This document shows positions 35,137 through 45,270 of a stretch of 64,000 bases of DNA, in pieces. Numbering within the stretch: position 1 is the stretch's first letter; every line of letters begins with the position of its first letter. A program made the position numbers and the translations under genes. Below the pieces are notes generated by a model, which was not told the origin of the DNA, did not search any database, and saw only the letters and a program-made list of their open reading frames with translations. Origin of the DNA: Calditrichia bacterium (GTDB lineage: Bacteria; Calditrichota; Calditrichia; RBG-13-44-9; J075); contig JANQQU010000072.1 of NCBI GenBank assembly GCA_028284905.1, forward strand, positions 1-64,000. The letters are read 5' to 3'.

Positions 35137-36256
35137 TAGCGACCTCCTTTTCGAAAACCATTAATGCCCTGGCACAAATTTGATCCATATTATAATATTT
35201 GTAATCTGCCAATCTTCCAACAAACGTCACACTCTTTAACTTTTCAGCTTCATTAGCATATTTTTGAAAGAGTTCAGTGTTTTCCTTCTTTGGAACAGGA
35301 TAGTACGGATCATTAATCCCATATTCATAAGATTGGGGATACTCATATGCAACCGTTGTCCGCGGAACATCTTGACCACTTAGATGCTTAAACTCTGTAA
35401 TCCGTGTGTACTCGTAGTTATTGGGATAATTTACCTGTGCAACTTCCTGGAAATAATCCTGCTCAAAAGTGTGTTGTTCGAAGCGCAAACTTCGGTAAGG
35501 TAGATTACCAAAAGCGCTATCGAAAAATAAATCGATAGGCCCCGTATATATCATTTTATCAAAAGGTATGGTATCTACAATATCTCTGTAATCTGTATTC
35601 AGAAGGACATGAATGTTTTTATGATTTAGCATATTTTGAAACATATTCGTATATCCCTGCAATGGAATTCCCTGATATACATCCGTAAAGTAACGATCAT
35701 CACGTGAAGTATAAATCGGCACTCGGGAAGCCACGGATTTATCCAGTTCTTCCGGCTTAAGTCCCCATTGTTTCAAATTATAATTCAGAAAAACATTTTT
35801 ATAAATATAATCTGCCAGAAATTTTAGATCGGGATCCTCAGATTTTAACAATTCGAAGATTGTAACTTTTTTATTGAAACCAAATTTATCAAGCAATTTC
35901 TGATCTAACTTTTCGGCCAATTTTTTTGAAAAGCACATCTCCATCGAATTGAAATTAAATGGAATGGGCACTTTTTGACCATCTATCATCGCCAGTACGC
36001 GATGAAAATAAGGGCGCCAATCCGTAAATTGTGACAAATAATCCCAGACATGTTTCGCATTCGTATGGAAAATGTGCGGCCCGTATTTATGAACCAAGAC
36101 GCCATTTTCGTTATAATAATCATACGCATTGCCAGCAATATGATTACGCTTATCTACAATAAGCACTCTTTTATCCAGCTGCGATGCTATACGTTCCGCT
36201 ATTACTGATCCAGCATAGCCGCAACCGACTACTAAATAATCAAAAGTTTTATTCAT
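35123..36256 (-). CDS. glf: UDP-galactopyranose mutase
   Basis: It interconverts UDP-galactopyranose and UDP-galactofuranose using reduced FAD. The FAD-binding G-x-G-x-x-G (VGCGYAGSVIAERI) is near residue 11-24, followed by IAGNAYDYYNENG and HKYGPHIFHTN, the strongly conserved family motif with the His near residue 60. W-x-P-Y-FHRV and the R-x-x-R-FEQHTFEQ region also fit. At 377 residues it is full length. Its presence indicates galactofuranose in the polysaccharide. Confidence 0.95.
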   Translation of the reverse strand: MNKTFDYLVVGCGYAGSVIAERIASQLDKRVLIVDKRNHIAGNAYDYYNENGVLVHKYGPHIFHTNAKHVWDYLSQFTDWRPYFHRVLAMIDGQKVPIPFNFNSMEMCFSKKLAEKLDQKLLDKFGFNKKVTIFELLKSEDPDLKFLADYIYKNVFLNYNLKQWGLKPEELDKSVASRVPIYTSRDDRYFTDVYQGIPLQGYTNMFQNMLNHKNIHVLLNTDYRDIVDTIPFDKMIYTGPIDLFFDSAFGNLPYRSLRFEQHTFEQDYFQEVAQVNYPNNYEYTRITEFKHLSGQDVPRTTVAYEYPQSYEYGINDPYYPVPKKENTELFQKYANEAEKLKSVTFVGRLADYKYYNMDQICARALMVFEKEVANEKE

Positions 36257-36257
36257 T

Positions 36258-37670
36258 TTAATTTGATCGAAAAATAAGTTGAAGTTCTTGTTTGGTTATT
36301 CCTTTCAAAGCAATTAAAAAAGTAAAATAAACAATTACGATTGTCAGAATCAGGAATAAAATATGAGTTAAATATGGCTTTAAAAATATTATTGCCAAGG
36401 ACATCATCAGCGAGGCAATAAGTGGTTTGATAGATAATTTCAAAATGGTTGAAGGTATTTTTTTTTGGAATTCATTAAAAACTCCAACAAATACTGCAAA
36501 CTCAGCTAAAAAGGTAGCAAAAGCAGCTCCTTCGATCCCCCAACGCGGTATAAGGATTAAATTAGCTATCAGATTAGTAACAGCACCAACAGTTACTATT
36601 TTCATATACTTTACTTGCTTGCCCCATGCTAACAAGGGATTTCCCAGTGAAATATTTAAAGCAACAATAACCTTTGTCCACGCTAGAATTATAAAAGCGA
36701 CACTAGCAGAGACATAAGCTTCTCCGAAAAGAAAAGAGAGAATAGGTTCAGCCAGCAACGTACTTCCAAAACCAACAGGCAATGCCAGTAAAATCATAGA
36801 TTTATGATAATAATGAACAATATTTTTCAGTTTCTCTAAATTGTCCCCAAATTTAGAAAAGTTCGGATAGAACACTTGTAATACAACCCCAAAGAACAAG
36901 TTTACAATCATCATTACTTTTACAGCACTATTATACAAACCGACCTCATTAAAAGGTTTTAAGAAACCCAGAATTACAAGGTCAAGGTTTAAATAAACTG
37001 CTATCATAATACTTGAAAATCCCATTGGAAAACTTTCTAAAAGGATCTCGCGCCACCTGCTAAAATTCAAGTTCAGTTTAGGAAAGCCATACTTTTTTAC
37101 GAATATTCCTCCGATTATTCCCATGGCTAAATAGGCAGCTCCGATATGACTAACCGAAACCATGAAAATATCTTCTTGCCCCTTAACGAAAAGAAAGATA
37201 AACACTAAATAAAATAGGCGGTTAAATGATTGCCCGATAGAAATCCAATGCATGTCCTGGGTGCCCTGGAATAACCAGTACAATGTTGTTGGCATTGCGA
37301 AAAGCCCAAGTCCATAGATTGCAATTAGGAGCTTGATATTTAGAGGTTTATCGATAAAAATAAAGACTATTAGTAAAACGGTATAACAGATTATAGCTAA
37401 GAAGAATTTGATTGAGATAATATCACTAACCACGCCGGAAAGATTTTTTTCACACCGAGCAATTTCATTGGTTCCATACAAGTTTAGACCAGGATTTACC
37501 AACAATTCAAAATATGAAATAAATGCTACTGCGAAACCAATAATCCCAAACCCTTCTTCTCCTAAAACCCTCGCTAAATAAGCAATTACCAGAAAGTTAA
37601 TGACATTTAAAACAACACGCGCCCCTGAGAGAGAGAGGAAATTATTTACCAGTTTTCTTGAAAGGTTCAT
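36258..37670 (-). CDS. Wzx-type polysaccharide flippase
   Basis: A 470-residue protein with about twelve to fourteen hydrophobic helices and the MOP-superfamily pattern, opening with FLSLSGARVVLNVINFLVIAYLARVLGEEGFG, as usual for polysaccharide exporters of the RfbX/Wzx type. It would flip lipid-linked repeat units across the inner membrane for the polymerase encoded downstream. It lies 2 bp from glf and 6 bp from the sulfotransferase gene. Confidence 0.92.
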   Translation of the reverse strand: MNLSRKLVNNFLSLSGARVVLNVINFLVIAYLARVLGEEGFGIIGFAVAFISYFELLVNPGLNLYGTNEIARCEKNLSGVVSDIISIKFFLAIICYTVLLIVFIFIDKPLNIKLLIAIYGLGLFAMPTTLYWLFQGTQDMHWISIGQSFNRLFYLVFIFLFVKGQEDIFMVSVSHIGAAYLAMGIIGGIFVKKYGFPKLNLNFSRWREILLESFPMGFSSIMIAVYLNLDLVILGFLKPFNEVGLYNSAVKVMMIVNLFFGVVLQVFYPNFSKFGDNLEKLKNIVHYYHKSMILLALPVGFGSTLLAEPILSFLFGEAYVSASVAFIILAWTKVIVALNISLGNPLLAWGKQVKYMKIVTVGAVTNLIANLILIPRWGIEGAAFATFLAEFAVFVGVFNEFQKKIPSTILKLSIKPLIASLMMSLAIIFLKPYLTHILFLILTIVIVYFTFLIALKGITKQELQLIFRSN

Positions 37671-37675
37671 TAGAT

Positions 37676-38578
37676 TTACTTAAGCCAATTGGAAAGGTCG
37701 CGGTTAATTAAATTCTGTAATTGGGAGATATCATTTTCAAATTCAGTTTTTAATCTTTCTCTGGCCGAATTTGACATAGGTTTTTTAGACATATTCTTGT
37801 TATGTAAAAATGTAAAAACTTTATGGCGTATTTTTTCAGGGAATAATGTTCGAATAATCTTTTTGATGTTAGGATTGCCAAGATTTTTGAGCAGTAAATC
37901 AATCGATTTAAATTTTGGTAAACCTGATGCACCAAATTTCATGGCAATATCAGGCTGAAAAGAATCAGATACGTTAATGAATTGATAAATATCTTTCATT
38001 AATTCATTAGGTTTTTCACATAAATCCTCGTAAAGGAATACTTTTATTTGCTCTTTTGGAAATAGGCTATAATAGCGGCTCAATTGCTCTGAATATAGCC
38101 CCATATTTTTATAATGCCATAAATGGTCCCAATGATCTATAATCCGGCTTTCCTCAGCATCTAAAGCCTTGAGAAAATCTGTCGTAGTCTCACGTTTTAA
38201 TCTATGCATAAATGTCGCATATGCTCTATCGATTGGGTTTCTTAAAATCGCAACAATCTTAACATCAGGTATATAGTGTTTTATTTTTTCAGGGGCTTCG
38301 GAGCTATACAAATACAGAGGGCAAACTTCCCCTAAAGCTTTGGCGCCGTTAGCTGTTTTAAATTGCGCAATATATTCTTCATATTTAGTTATCGACAATT
38401 GGTTAGTAACAGCATCATCACCTGGCCCTTTGAAGTCAGCTTTTTTTCCCTCAAGTGCAAAAAAGTTGGTTTCTTTTACTGGAGTTACAAAGACTTCCGG
38501 ATGTTGTTTCAGATAATGATATACTGATGTTGTACCAGCCTTTGCTGCACCAACAACCAAAAAAGTAGGTAATTTCAA
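37676..38578 (-). CDS. PAPS-dependent sulfotransferase
   Basis: The 300-residue protein has the 5'-phosphosulfate binding loop KAGTTS (13-18) and the 3'-phosphate motif RNPIDRAYA (113-121). It would transfer sulfate from PAPS to a sugar hydroxyl. No membrane segment is visible, so it probably acts in the cytoplasm on lipid-linked precursors or nucleotide sugars. Its donor can be made by the sat and cysC products encoded ~8-10 kb upstream in the same locus, which makes a sulfated polysaccharide likely. Confidence 0.92.
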   Translation of the reverse strand: MKLPTFLVVGAAKAGTTSVYHYLKQHPEVFVTPVKETNFFALEGKKADFKGPGDDAVTNQLSITKYEEYIAQFKTANGAKALGEVCPLYLYSSEAPEKIKHYIPDVKIVAILRNPIDRAYATFMHRLKRETTTDFLKALDAEESRIIDHWDHLWHYKNMGLYSEQLSRYYSLFPKEQIKVFLYEDLCEKPNELMKDIYQFINVSDSFQPDIAMKFGASGLPKFKSIDLLLKNLGNPNIKKIIRTLFPEKIRHKVFTFLHNKNMSKKPMSNSARERLKTEFENDISQLQNLINRDLSNWLK

Positions 38579-38610
38579 GTTTAACTCTTAAGTTTCTGTT
38601 TTACAAAAGC

Positions 38611-40002
38611 TTATTGAATCCCAATATTCAGTGGGGGACTTGTTAAAAAATTCGTAAAATCAACTAATCTTGTTAATGTATCGCCAGGTATACCATCATT
38701 AACATGAATAACTCTGGATTCAATTTCAAGTAAAGACGTTGTATTCCACCAATTTCCATTGGCATCAACTTCTCTCGCATTGAAACTATTATCTAAAGCT
38801 ATATTATTACCATTAAACGAATTATTTCTAATAGAAAATTCGCTATTTTGTTTATTTTTTATTCCAAAGTTTACAGGAGTAAGAATATTGTCGGTAATCT
38901 CTCCGACCGACCCCCTCAACCAAATGTCAACTTCGCTATTGTTCTCAAATTCACAGTTTTTGATAAATAAATTTTCCGCAATTACAGTTACTAAACCTCT
39001 CAAATTTTCCAGAAAATAATTATTATTAATTTCGATACTGGATTGAGCAATATTAATGCCTTCATCATCAAGTTTAAAAAAAACACTTCGATCAATCTTT
39101 AGATTATTTGTCGTTCCAAATTGTATACCGATTCGACCTTTATAAAAATTTATATTTTCAAGAACAAACTGATTGGAGGTTGAGATATTACTTGTAATAA
39201 TTCCAATGTCATTATTTTTAAAATGCAAATTTCGTAAATCACGATTCAAACTACCAGTCAATAGAAGACCAGTATTAGCATAATCCAGTATTAACTTGTC
39301 CAGATTCCCCGGTGAAACGCCAAATTCTATTCCCCGCCATTCTCCCCTTTGGGTAGTTGCTGCCGTAAAACGAGAAAAGCGATTGCTGCCAACGCGCTCA
39401 AATTCTCCACTAACAATAATTCGTGCATTCTGTTCAGCAATGACAGTAACTTCATCTTCTATGGTCAAGCGGCTATCTGCCAGAACAAAATAATCCCCTT
39501 CCAAAATATAGGTGCGTCCACTTTGCAAGGTTTTATTGCCATCGAGGAATTGGCGGAGAGTGTCTATGGGGAAAAGGGTAATGTCGGAGAGATTTCGAGA
39601 AGTTGTTACATCTACGTCATGTATATAGCGCGCACCAAAGCCATCTTTTTCGAAAACGATGTTAAACGGTCCACCACTCACCTTCCCTAAGTTCCACTCT
39701 CCCGCCTCGTTGGTCGTAACGGAGAACAAGGAGCTGGTGAGACGATGATCGAATTCTGTTTCCTGTGAAATTTGAATACCAATATTCGGGTATTCCTGAT
39801 TGATTCGAACCAAAGCGGTATCCAATGAAACCAGGCTGTAAAGACTTACCCGTACTCCTGAACCTGAAGCTTGACCATCAAGCAGCACTTTTCCAGTTAA
39901 GTTTTGATCATTCCCGGAGCCGGTCGTGCTGGAACAAGACAGCCAGACAGGCAGTATTAAAACAGCCAGTATACAATAAATTATTCTTTTGACATTGACC
40001 AT
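38611..40002 (-). CDS. Lipoprotein with regulatory-like and right-handed beta-helix domains
   Basis: A lipoprotein signal peptide ends in the lipobox WLSC (Cys23). Residues ~35-130 form a carboxypeptidase-regulatory-like beta-sandwich (LTGKVLLDGQ... TTNEAGEWNLGKVSGGPFNI). The remainder, to 463, has recurrent short strands rich in Asn (FKNNDIGIITSN, IEINNNYFLENLRG, IKNCEFENNSEVDIW), as in right-handed parallel beta-helices that bind or cut polysaccharides. No lyase or hydrolase residues can be named. It may retain or modify the polysaccharide at the outer membrane. A terminator separates it from the upstream DegT gene, so it may start a second transcript. Confidence 0.75.
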   Translation of the reverse strand: MVNVKRIIYCILAVLILPVWLSCSSTTGSGNDQNLTGKVLLDGQASGSGVRVSLYSLVSLDTALVRINQEYPNIGIQISQETEFDHRLTSSLFSVTTNEAGEWNLGKVSGGPFNIVFEKDGFGARYIHDVDVTTSRNLSDITLFPIDTLRQFLDGNKTLQSGRTYILEGDYFVLADSRLTIEDEVTVIAEQNARIIVSGEFERVGSNRFSRFTAATTQRGEWRGIEFGVSPGNLDKLILDYANTGLLLTGSLNRDLRNLHFKNNDIGIITSNISTSNQFVLENINFYKGRIGIQFGTTNNLKIDRSVFFKLDDEGINIAQSSIEINNNYFLENLRGLVTVIAENLFIKNCEFENNSEVDIWLRGSVGEITDNILTPVNFGIKNKQNSEFSIRNNSFNGNNIALDNSFNAREVDANGNWWNTTSLLEIESRVIHVNDGIPGDTLTRLVDFTNFLTSPPLNIGIQ

Positions 40003-40225
40003 AATTAACTCTCAGGTTATTGGTGGTGACACCGCCTGTCATTTCACTGAACTAACCTTTTTAACTTCAGGTTGCGACCAATGATAAGCGGTTAAGATTG
40101 AAAAAATGTGTCTTATCTCAACTTTAATAAAACAAAACAATTTGCCCGCATACTCTTCATCGAGAAAATGAATATTACTCCGCAGGAAGACATCTACCTA
40201 AGCCTATATAGAAAAGACACTTAAA

Positions 40226-40262
40226 CAAAAAAAGAACTGCTAATAACAAATTAGCAGTTCTT
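40226..40262 (-). terminator. Rho-independent terminator after the DegT gene
   Basis: Reading the minus strand, a 12 bp stem (AAGAACTGCTAA and its complement, 7 nt loop) is followed by a run of seven T. It lies 26 bp past the aminotransferase stop and splits the locus into at least two transcription units unless it is read through. Confidence 0.85.
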
Positions 40263-40287
40263 CATAATTATACAATTTTGCGATATA

Positions 40288-41418
40288 TCACCCAAACGCA
40301 GCAACAATATAATCCTGAGTTTCCTCGTCCAGGTAAGGATGCATCGGCAAGCTGAAGATATGATCGGCGGCATATTCACAATTGGGGAAATCGCCTTTCT
40401 GATAACCAAGGTAACGATAAGCCGTTTGCAAATGTAAGGGCAATGGGTAGTAAATCGCCGTCGGCACACCATGCTCTTTTAATCGGGATATTGTTCCCTC
40501 GCGATCATCGCTCAAAATACAATATTGCGCCCAGACGCTGGTGCGATCATCTTTCACCACCGGTGTTTTCACTTTATCCGCTAAAAGCTGATTGTAACGG
40601 GCTGCAACACGATCCCGCAAGGGAATTTCATCATCGAATATTTCCATTTTGGCAAGAATTACCGCTGCCTGCATGGTATCAAAACGCCCGTTGATGCCAA
40701 TGCGAATATTGTCATATTTGTGGTGACCTTTCCCGTGAACGCGAATGGAAACCAGCTTCTCGGCCAGTTCGTCATCATCCGTAAAAATGGCGCCACCGTC
40801 TCCGTAACAACCGAGGGGCTTCGCCGGAAAAAAAGAAGTCGTGGCAACATCACCAAAGCTGCAAAGCTTCCGTCCCTGGTATTCCGCACCGAAGGATTGC
40901 GCCGCATCTTCCATCACAAACAAATTGTGCGCTTTCGCAAATGCTTCGATCTCTGTGTAGTCTGCAGACTGCCCAAAGAGGTCAACCGGGATAATTCCCC
41001 GCACATTCAATCCTTCTTCCCGCACTTTTGGAGAATTCAGTGCTTTTTCCAGGCCAGCCGGATCGATGTTATAAGTTACCGGGTCGATATCGCAAAAAAT
41101 CGGTGTGGCGCCGAGCAAACTGATCATCTCTGCTGTCGAGAAGAAAGTAAAAGGTGTAGTGATCACCGCATCACCGGGACCAACGCCATAGGCCATCAAT
41201 GGCATCAGGAGTGCGTCTGTGCCGCTGGCGCAGGTAATACAATGTTTTGTACCGGTATAATCTGCCAGGAGCGCTTCAACCTCTTTGATCTCCGGTCCCA
41301 TAATATAGCGACCATGGTCTAATACTTTTTGGATACGTGCTTCAACACTTTCCCGAATACGGGCTTGTTGTGTTTTGAGATCGATAAACTGGATATTACG
41401 GACGTCTGTTGTACTCAT
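40288..41418 (-). CDS. DegT/DnrJ/EryC1/StrS sugar aminotransferase
   Basis: A PLP-dependent sugar aminotransferase of 376 residues. The cofactor lysine is Lys200 in FFPAKPLGCYGDGGA, and EDAAQSFGA (170-178) holds the PLP-pairing Asp171 and Gln174. The opening IQFIDLKTQQARIRESVEARI resembles WbpE-type enzymes, which aminate a 3-keto UDP-sugar. Placed next to a dehydrogenase-acyltransferase fusion, it is likely to act second in a 3-acetamido sugar pathway. It has a GAGG ribosome site. Confidence 0.93.
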   Translation of the reverse strand: MSTTDVRNIQFIDLKTQQARIRESVEARIQKVLDHGRYIMGPEIKEVEALLADYTGTKHCITCASGTDALLMPLMAYGVGPGDAVITTPFTFFSTAEMISLLGATPIFCDIDPVTYNIDPAGLEKALNSPKVREEGLNVRGIIPVDLFGQSADYTEIEAFAKAHNLFVMEDAAQSFGAEYQGRKLCSFGDVATTSFFPAKPLGCYGDGGAIFTDDDELAEKLVSIRVHGKGHHKYDNIRIGINGRFDTMQAAVILAKMEIFDDEIPLRDRVAARYNQLLADKVKTPVVKDDRTSVWAQYCILSDDREGTISRLKEHGVPTAIYYPLPLHLQTAYRYLGYQKGDFPNCEYAADHIFSLPMHPYLDEETQDYIVAAFG

Positions 41419-41465
41419 TGGGACCTCGGTTCGTTTTAAATTTTATCATTCATAAACAGAATAGA

Positions 41466-41510
41466 AATTCGGAGTTTTAAATTCGGAATTCGGAATTCGG
41501 AATTCGGAAC
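41466..41510. repeat. AATTCGG tandem repeat
   Basis: A 7 bp unit (AATTCGG) is repeated in tandem four times with a nearby diverged copy, in the spacer between the aminotransferase gene and the fused dehydrogenase gene. A related unit (ATGCGGA) is seen at 52814-52869. Confidence 0.75.
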
Positions 41511-41512
41511 TT

Positions 41513-43111
41513 CTATTTTTCGTTAATACAGGTGATTTTTTCTGCTTCTTCCTGGACGTATTCTCTTTTACATCTGCTGCAAGTTGTTTCTTTCTGTTGA
41601 AATCTGAGTCGATTGCCGCAACGGCACATCCAGCCGATTCGTCGGGCCGGATTCCCAACCATCAAGGCATATTCCGGCACATCTTTGGTGACCACACTTC
41701 CCGCGCCGACAAAGGCAAAACGTCCCAGCGTAACGCCGCAAACGATCGTTGCATTGGCACCTATTGATGCACCGTATTTAATTAGGGTTTTATGATAGTG
41801 CTCGCTACCGCGCTGCGAGAATTCCGAACGCGGATTGATAACATTGGTAAATACCATCGAAGGGCCGCAGAAGACGTAGTCTTCCAACTCAACACCTTCA
41901 TATACGGAAACGTTATTCTGGATCTTGACATAGTTCCCGATGCTAACATTGTTGCCAATATTAACATTTTGCCCCAAAGAACACTTTTCCCCAATCGTCG
42001 TTCCACTTTGCACGTGGCTGTAATGCCAAACTTTTGTGCCGTCCCCGATATTACATCCATCGTCCACAACAGCAGTTTCATGAACAAAATAATTCATTTG
42101 CGGCGGTTTTACAGTGACTTTTTCTCCCACCTCCAAGGCATTTTCCAGACGTTGTTGGGCCTGTTCCAGAATTTCCAATACGCTGATACCGTTGCGGCCA
42201 TCTGTAATTGGCGTTTTCTGTTCAACAACACAGTCATGGAAATGCGCCAGTTCCGAATCTAACGGGGGCACATGTTCATAGTCGATAACTTCGAAACCTT
42301 CATCGCGCTTGATCGGTTCCCCGTTAACCCATTCAATTCCCTTCGGATAAAGGATGAGCTTGTCATCACTGCGGCTATCTTCAAAGACAAGCATGTTTTT
42401 ATCGCCGATAACGACCAGACGGTGTTCTTTAAATGGATGGAGCCAGCTAACATGAATATGCGCATGGATATTATTAGGAAACTCCATGCTGGTAAGTGTA
42501 ACATCATGAATGCCCGGCTGGAGAAAAACGCCTCCTTTAGCATCTACTTTGACAGGATCTGAGCCAACCAGATACTGCAAAACAGAAATATCATGGGGGG
42601 CAAAAGACCAGAGAATGTTCTCTTCTTTACGGACTGTGCCAAGGTTAAGTCGATTGCTATAGATGTATTGCAACTTGCCGAGCGTGCCTTCTTCAATAAG
42701 TGATTTGATTTTACGAATGGCATTGTGATAGAGAAGAATATGGCCAACCATAAGAATTCGTTTTTCTTTTTTGGCCAGCGCTTCCAGCTCCCGCGCCTGA
42801 TCGGAAAAAAGTGCAATTGGTTTTTCTACCAGTACATTTTTTCCTTTTTCCAGGGCCATTTTGGCAAGTCGGTAATGGGTTTCCGCAGGAGTGGCGATGA
42901 CCACTGCGTTTATCTCGGTATCATTAAAAACATCTTCAAACTTCGAAGTAAAGGTAACATCCGGGGCGATTTCCAATACTTTATCTCGCCGGGCTTCATC
43001 TAAGTCACAGGCATATTTCAACTGATTTCCAAAGCGTTTCGCTGCCGTTCGAATATGGTTCATTCCCCATCTGCCGCATCCAATTATGCCCAGCTTAAAA
43101 TCCGTCGCCAT
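41513..43111 (-). CDS. Fused Gfo/Idh/MocA dehydrogenase and LbH N-acyltransferase (WbpB-WbpD type)
   Basis: Residues 1-330 are a Gfo/Idh/MocA dehydrogenase: GCGRWG (11-16), then EKP (96-98), and HDISVL (173-178). Residues ~340-493 form a left-handed beta-helix acyltransferase ([44 protein letters not shown]). A short C-terminal zinc ribbon follows (C496-x-C498, C511-x-x-C514). WbpB and WbpD are usually separate proteins in the route to UDP-2,3-diacetamido-uronic acids; here they are one. The frame extends 67 codons upstream, but the ATG at 43111 has a GGAGA site and begins at the natural first strand. Confidence 0.88.
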   Translation of the reverse strand: MATDFKLGIIGCGRWGMNHIRTAAKRFGNQLKYACDLDEARRDKVLEIAPDVTFTSKFEDVFNDTEINAVVIATPAETHYRLAKMALEKGKNVLVEKPIALFSDQARELEALAKKEKRILMVGHILLYHNAIRKIKSLIEEGTLGKLQYIYSNRLNLGTVRKEENILWSFAPHDISVLQYLVGSDPVKVDAKGGVFLQPGIHDVTLTSMEFPNNIHAHIHVSWLHPFKEHRLVVIGDKNMLVFEDSRSDDKLILYPKGIEWVNGEPIKRDEGFEVIDYEHVPPLDSELAHFHDCVVEQKTPITDGRNGISVLEILEQAQQRLENALEVGEKVTVKPPQMNYFVHETAVVDDGCNIGDGTKVWHYSHVQSGTTIGEKCSLGQNVNIGNNVSIGNYVKIQNNVSVYEGVELEDYVFCGPSMVFTNVINPRSEFSQRGSEHYHKTLIKYGASIGANATIVCGVTLGRFAFVGAGSVVTKDVPEYALMVGNPARRIGWMCRCGNRLRFQQKETTCSRCKREYVQEEAEKITCINEK

Positions 43112-43268
43112 TACATTCTCCATTGGTTGAGTGATTACCAACTCTGCCCGGCCCGCAAGTTTATAATTGGGGCGAAGCAGAATGGCCGTTATAAGTAACA
43201 GGTGAGGAATGTAGCAATGTAGGTCTGTGGACTCAACTATAATTTTAGATTGAGACTTGGGTTGGTTG

Positions 43269-43316
43269 ATCGTTGCTCGTTGTTCGTTGTTCGAAGAACG
43301 AGCAACGAGCAACGAT
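43269..43316. repeat. Hairpin of GTTGTTC/GTTGCTC units
   Basis: Two 24 bp arms pair with two mismatches and almost no loop. Each arm is made of 6-7 bp units such as GTTGCTC and GTTGTTC, like the tandem array at 7216-7247. It lies just past the stop of the SLC13-type transporter gene. Confidence 0.8.
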
Positions 43317-43327
43317 TAACGATTTTC

Positions 43328-45103
43328 CTACAAATAAAACCAGTAGATCATCACCAGGGCAAGAATACCGATCATTGCCTGGAGCGGAATGCCAATTTTC
43401 ATGAAATTTTTGAAGGTGTATCCGCCGGCACCGTAAACCATGAGGTTTGTGGGAGAACTAATCGGCGTGGCAAAGCTGGCAGCAGCGGCAATCGCAACTG
43501 CCACGGCAAATGCCCGTTCATCTGCGCCGATCTCATTTGCTGCTGCGATAGCGATCGGAAACATCACTGCTGCGGCAGCGTTACGAGTGATCAATAAATT
43601 ACAGGCGCTGGTAAAGATATAAACACCGGTGAGTACGCCTACAGCTCCGAATCCGCTGCTAAAATCGACAATCTGCCCGGCCAACGCTGCTGCTACACCG
43701 GATTTTCGGGCAGCGACAGCAATACCGAGGGAAATACCAATAACCGCCAGCACGCGCAGGTCGATCATTTCCCGCATTTCGGCACCACCGACAATTCGTA
43801 ATCCAACCAACGCTATTACTCCCAACCCTGCTGCAGATACCAGAGGAAGCACTTTCAGAGCAGCGAGGAGCACCATTATTACATAGACGGCAATCGTGGA
43901 ATACATCTGCCAGCGCGGTTTGGAAGGTATTTCATCGCCGCCGGCAATGAGATAAAAATCTTTCGAGTGATACCATTTCTGCCGGAAATTCTTTTTCGCC
44001 AGTAACAGCAGTGTGTCCCCTGCTTTCAAAACGATGTCACCGATTTTTTCCTCAACCCTTTCACCATGGCGATGAATGGCAATAATTACCGCAGAATAAG
44101 TATTCCGGAAATCACTATCCCGCACAGTCCTGCCGACTAATGGGGAGCCGGGGGATATCGTGCATTCAAAGGTTTTGATATTCGATGAATTATACTGCTT
44201 CAGATCAAAATGCGAATCGCGGGTAAGCTCCAAGCCCGGCGTACGTTGCAGATCAAGGATTGTTTTCGGCAATCCGGTAAAAAAGAGCCGGTCACCCAAT
44301 TGAATTCGGGCATCCGGAGGGGCCGGGGCAATAAACTGATTCTTTCTTTCAATTTGAAAAAGGAATAAGCCTTCCAAATGACGCAGCCCGGCGTCTTCAA
44401 TGGTTTTCCCGATGCCCTGGTATCCCCGATGCACTTTCAATTCGATCACAAATTCCCGGGTGTTTTCTCCTAATTCAACCAGATGTTCTTTGTTATCCGG
44501 CAGCAGGTGATGTCCAAAAACAATAATGAAAAATATGCCAGCCAGGGCCAGGGGCAGTCCAATTACACCGATTTCGAAAAAGCCCATCCCTTCCAGACCT
44601 TCTTCAATCATTAACCCGTGAATAATCAGATTCGTGCTGGTTCCAATCAGTGTACACATCCCACCCATAATCGCCGCGAATGAGATCGGTATCAGGTATT
44701 TTGAAGCGGCAAGATTGTATTTCGTTGCCCAGTTACGGGTTGCCGGGGTGAGAACCGCGACAATCGGCGTGTTATTCATAAAAGCGGAAAGCGCTGAAAC
44801 CGGCGGGAGAAGGCGCAGTAGTTTCCGACCAACGCTTTCTCTGCCATCGCCATAAAGTGCCGTACCAAGGGTATTCATAACACCGGCATTATTCAACGCA
44901 CCAGCAATGATAAATAACAATGCGATTGACAATGTCCCTTCGTTGGAAAAACCATCAAAAGCTTCTTTTAGGGTAATAACTTCGCCAATGACCAGGAGCA
45001 TCAGAATACCAAAAACGGTAATTTCAATCGAAAACCATTCCCGCACTAAAAGCACGACCATGAGTAGTAATAATCCGGCAGTATAGTAAAAATGGAAATC
45101 CAA
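43328..45103 (-). CDS. SLC13/DASS-type anion transporter with two RCK_C domains
   Basis: An inner-membrane protein of 591 residues. Two clusters of hydrophobic helices (about 5-205 and 385-590) carry SLC13 signatures such as MNNTPIVAVLTP (near 108), GTSTNLIIHG (near 153), and SPTNLMVYGAGGY near the end. The middle holds two TrkA-C/RCK_C modules (~213-292 and ~300-380), each starting with an ELKVHRG or FECTISPGSPLVG strand. Such proteins carry sulfate or dicarboxylates with Na+. Location beside sat and cysC favours sulfate uptake for PAPS synthesis. Confidence 0.88.
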   Translation of the reverse strand: MDFHFYYTAGLLLLMVVLLVREWFSIEITVFGILMLLVIGEVITLKEAFDGFSNEGTLSIALLFIIAGALNNAGVMNTLGTALYGDGRESVGRKLLRLLPPVSALSAFMNNTPIVAVLTPATRNWATKYNLAASKYLIPISFAAIMGGMCTLIGTSTNLIIHGLMIEEGLEGMGFFEIGVIGLPLALAGIFFIIVFGHHLLPDNKEHLVELGENTREFVIELKVHRGYQGIGKTIEDAGLRHLEGLFLFQIERKNQFIAPAPPDARIQLGDRLFFTGLPKTILDLQRTPGLELTRDSHFDLKQYNSSNIKTFECTISPGSPLVGRTVRDSDFRNTYSAVIIAIHRHGERVEEKIGDIVLKAGDTLLLLAKKNFRQKWYHSKDFYLIAGGDEIPSKPRWQMYSTIAVYVIMVLLAALKVLPLVSAAGLGVIALVGLRIVGGAEMREMIDLRVLAVIGISLGIAVAARKSGVAAALAGQIVDFSSGFGAVGVLTGVYIFTSACNLLITRNAAAAVMFPIAIAAANEIGADERAFAVAVAIAAAASFATPISSPTNLMVYGAGGYTFKNFMKIGIPLQAMIGILALVMIYWFYL

Positions 45104-45193
45104 TCGACGAAATCCTGAAACGATAAGAAGTGAATGAGTTTGCTACGCTTTGTTGAAAACCAGTTTAAAATTGAATCTTTTTGCAACTTTTTG

Positions 45194-45232
45194 AAAAAAA
45201 AGAAGGAGATACATTAATACATTGTATCTCCT
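45194..45232 (-). terminator. Rho-independent terminator after sat
   Basis: On the minus strand a 10 bp stem (AGGAGATACA and its complement) is followed by eight T residues. It sits ~40 bp past the sat stop and before the transporter gene. Confidence 0.85.
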
Positions 45233-45270
45233 CCGAATGTGAAAGACATCAAGAAAATGTTATCAGATTA

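Noticed and set aside
43112-43312. 67-codon upstream extension of the fused dehydrogenase gene
   Set aside because: It runs into the GTTGCTC hairpin and has no family match, while the ATG at 43111 has a GGAGA site and starts the first Rossmann strand.
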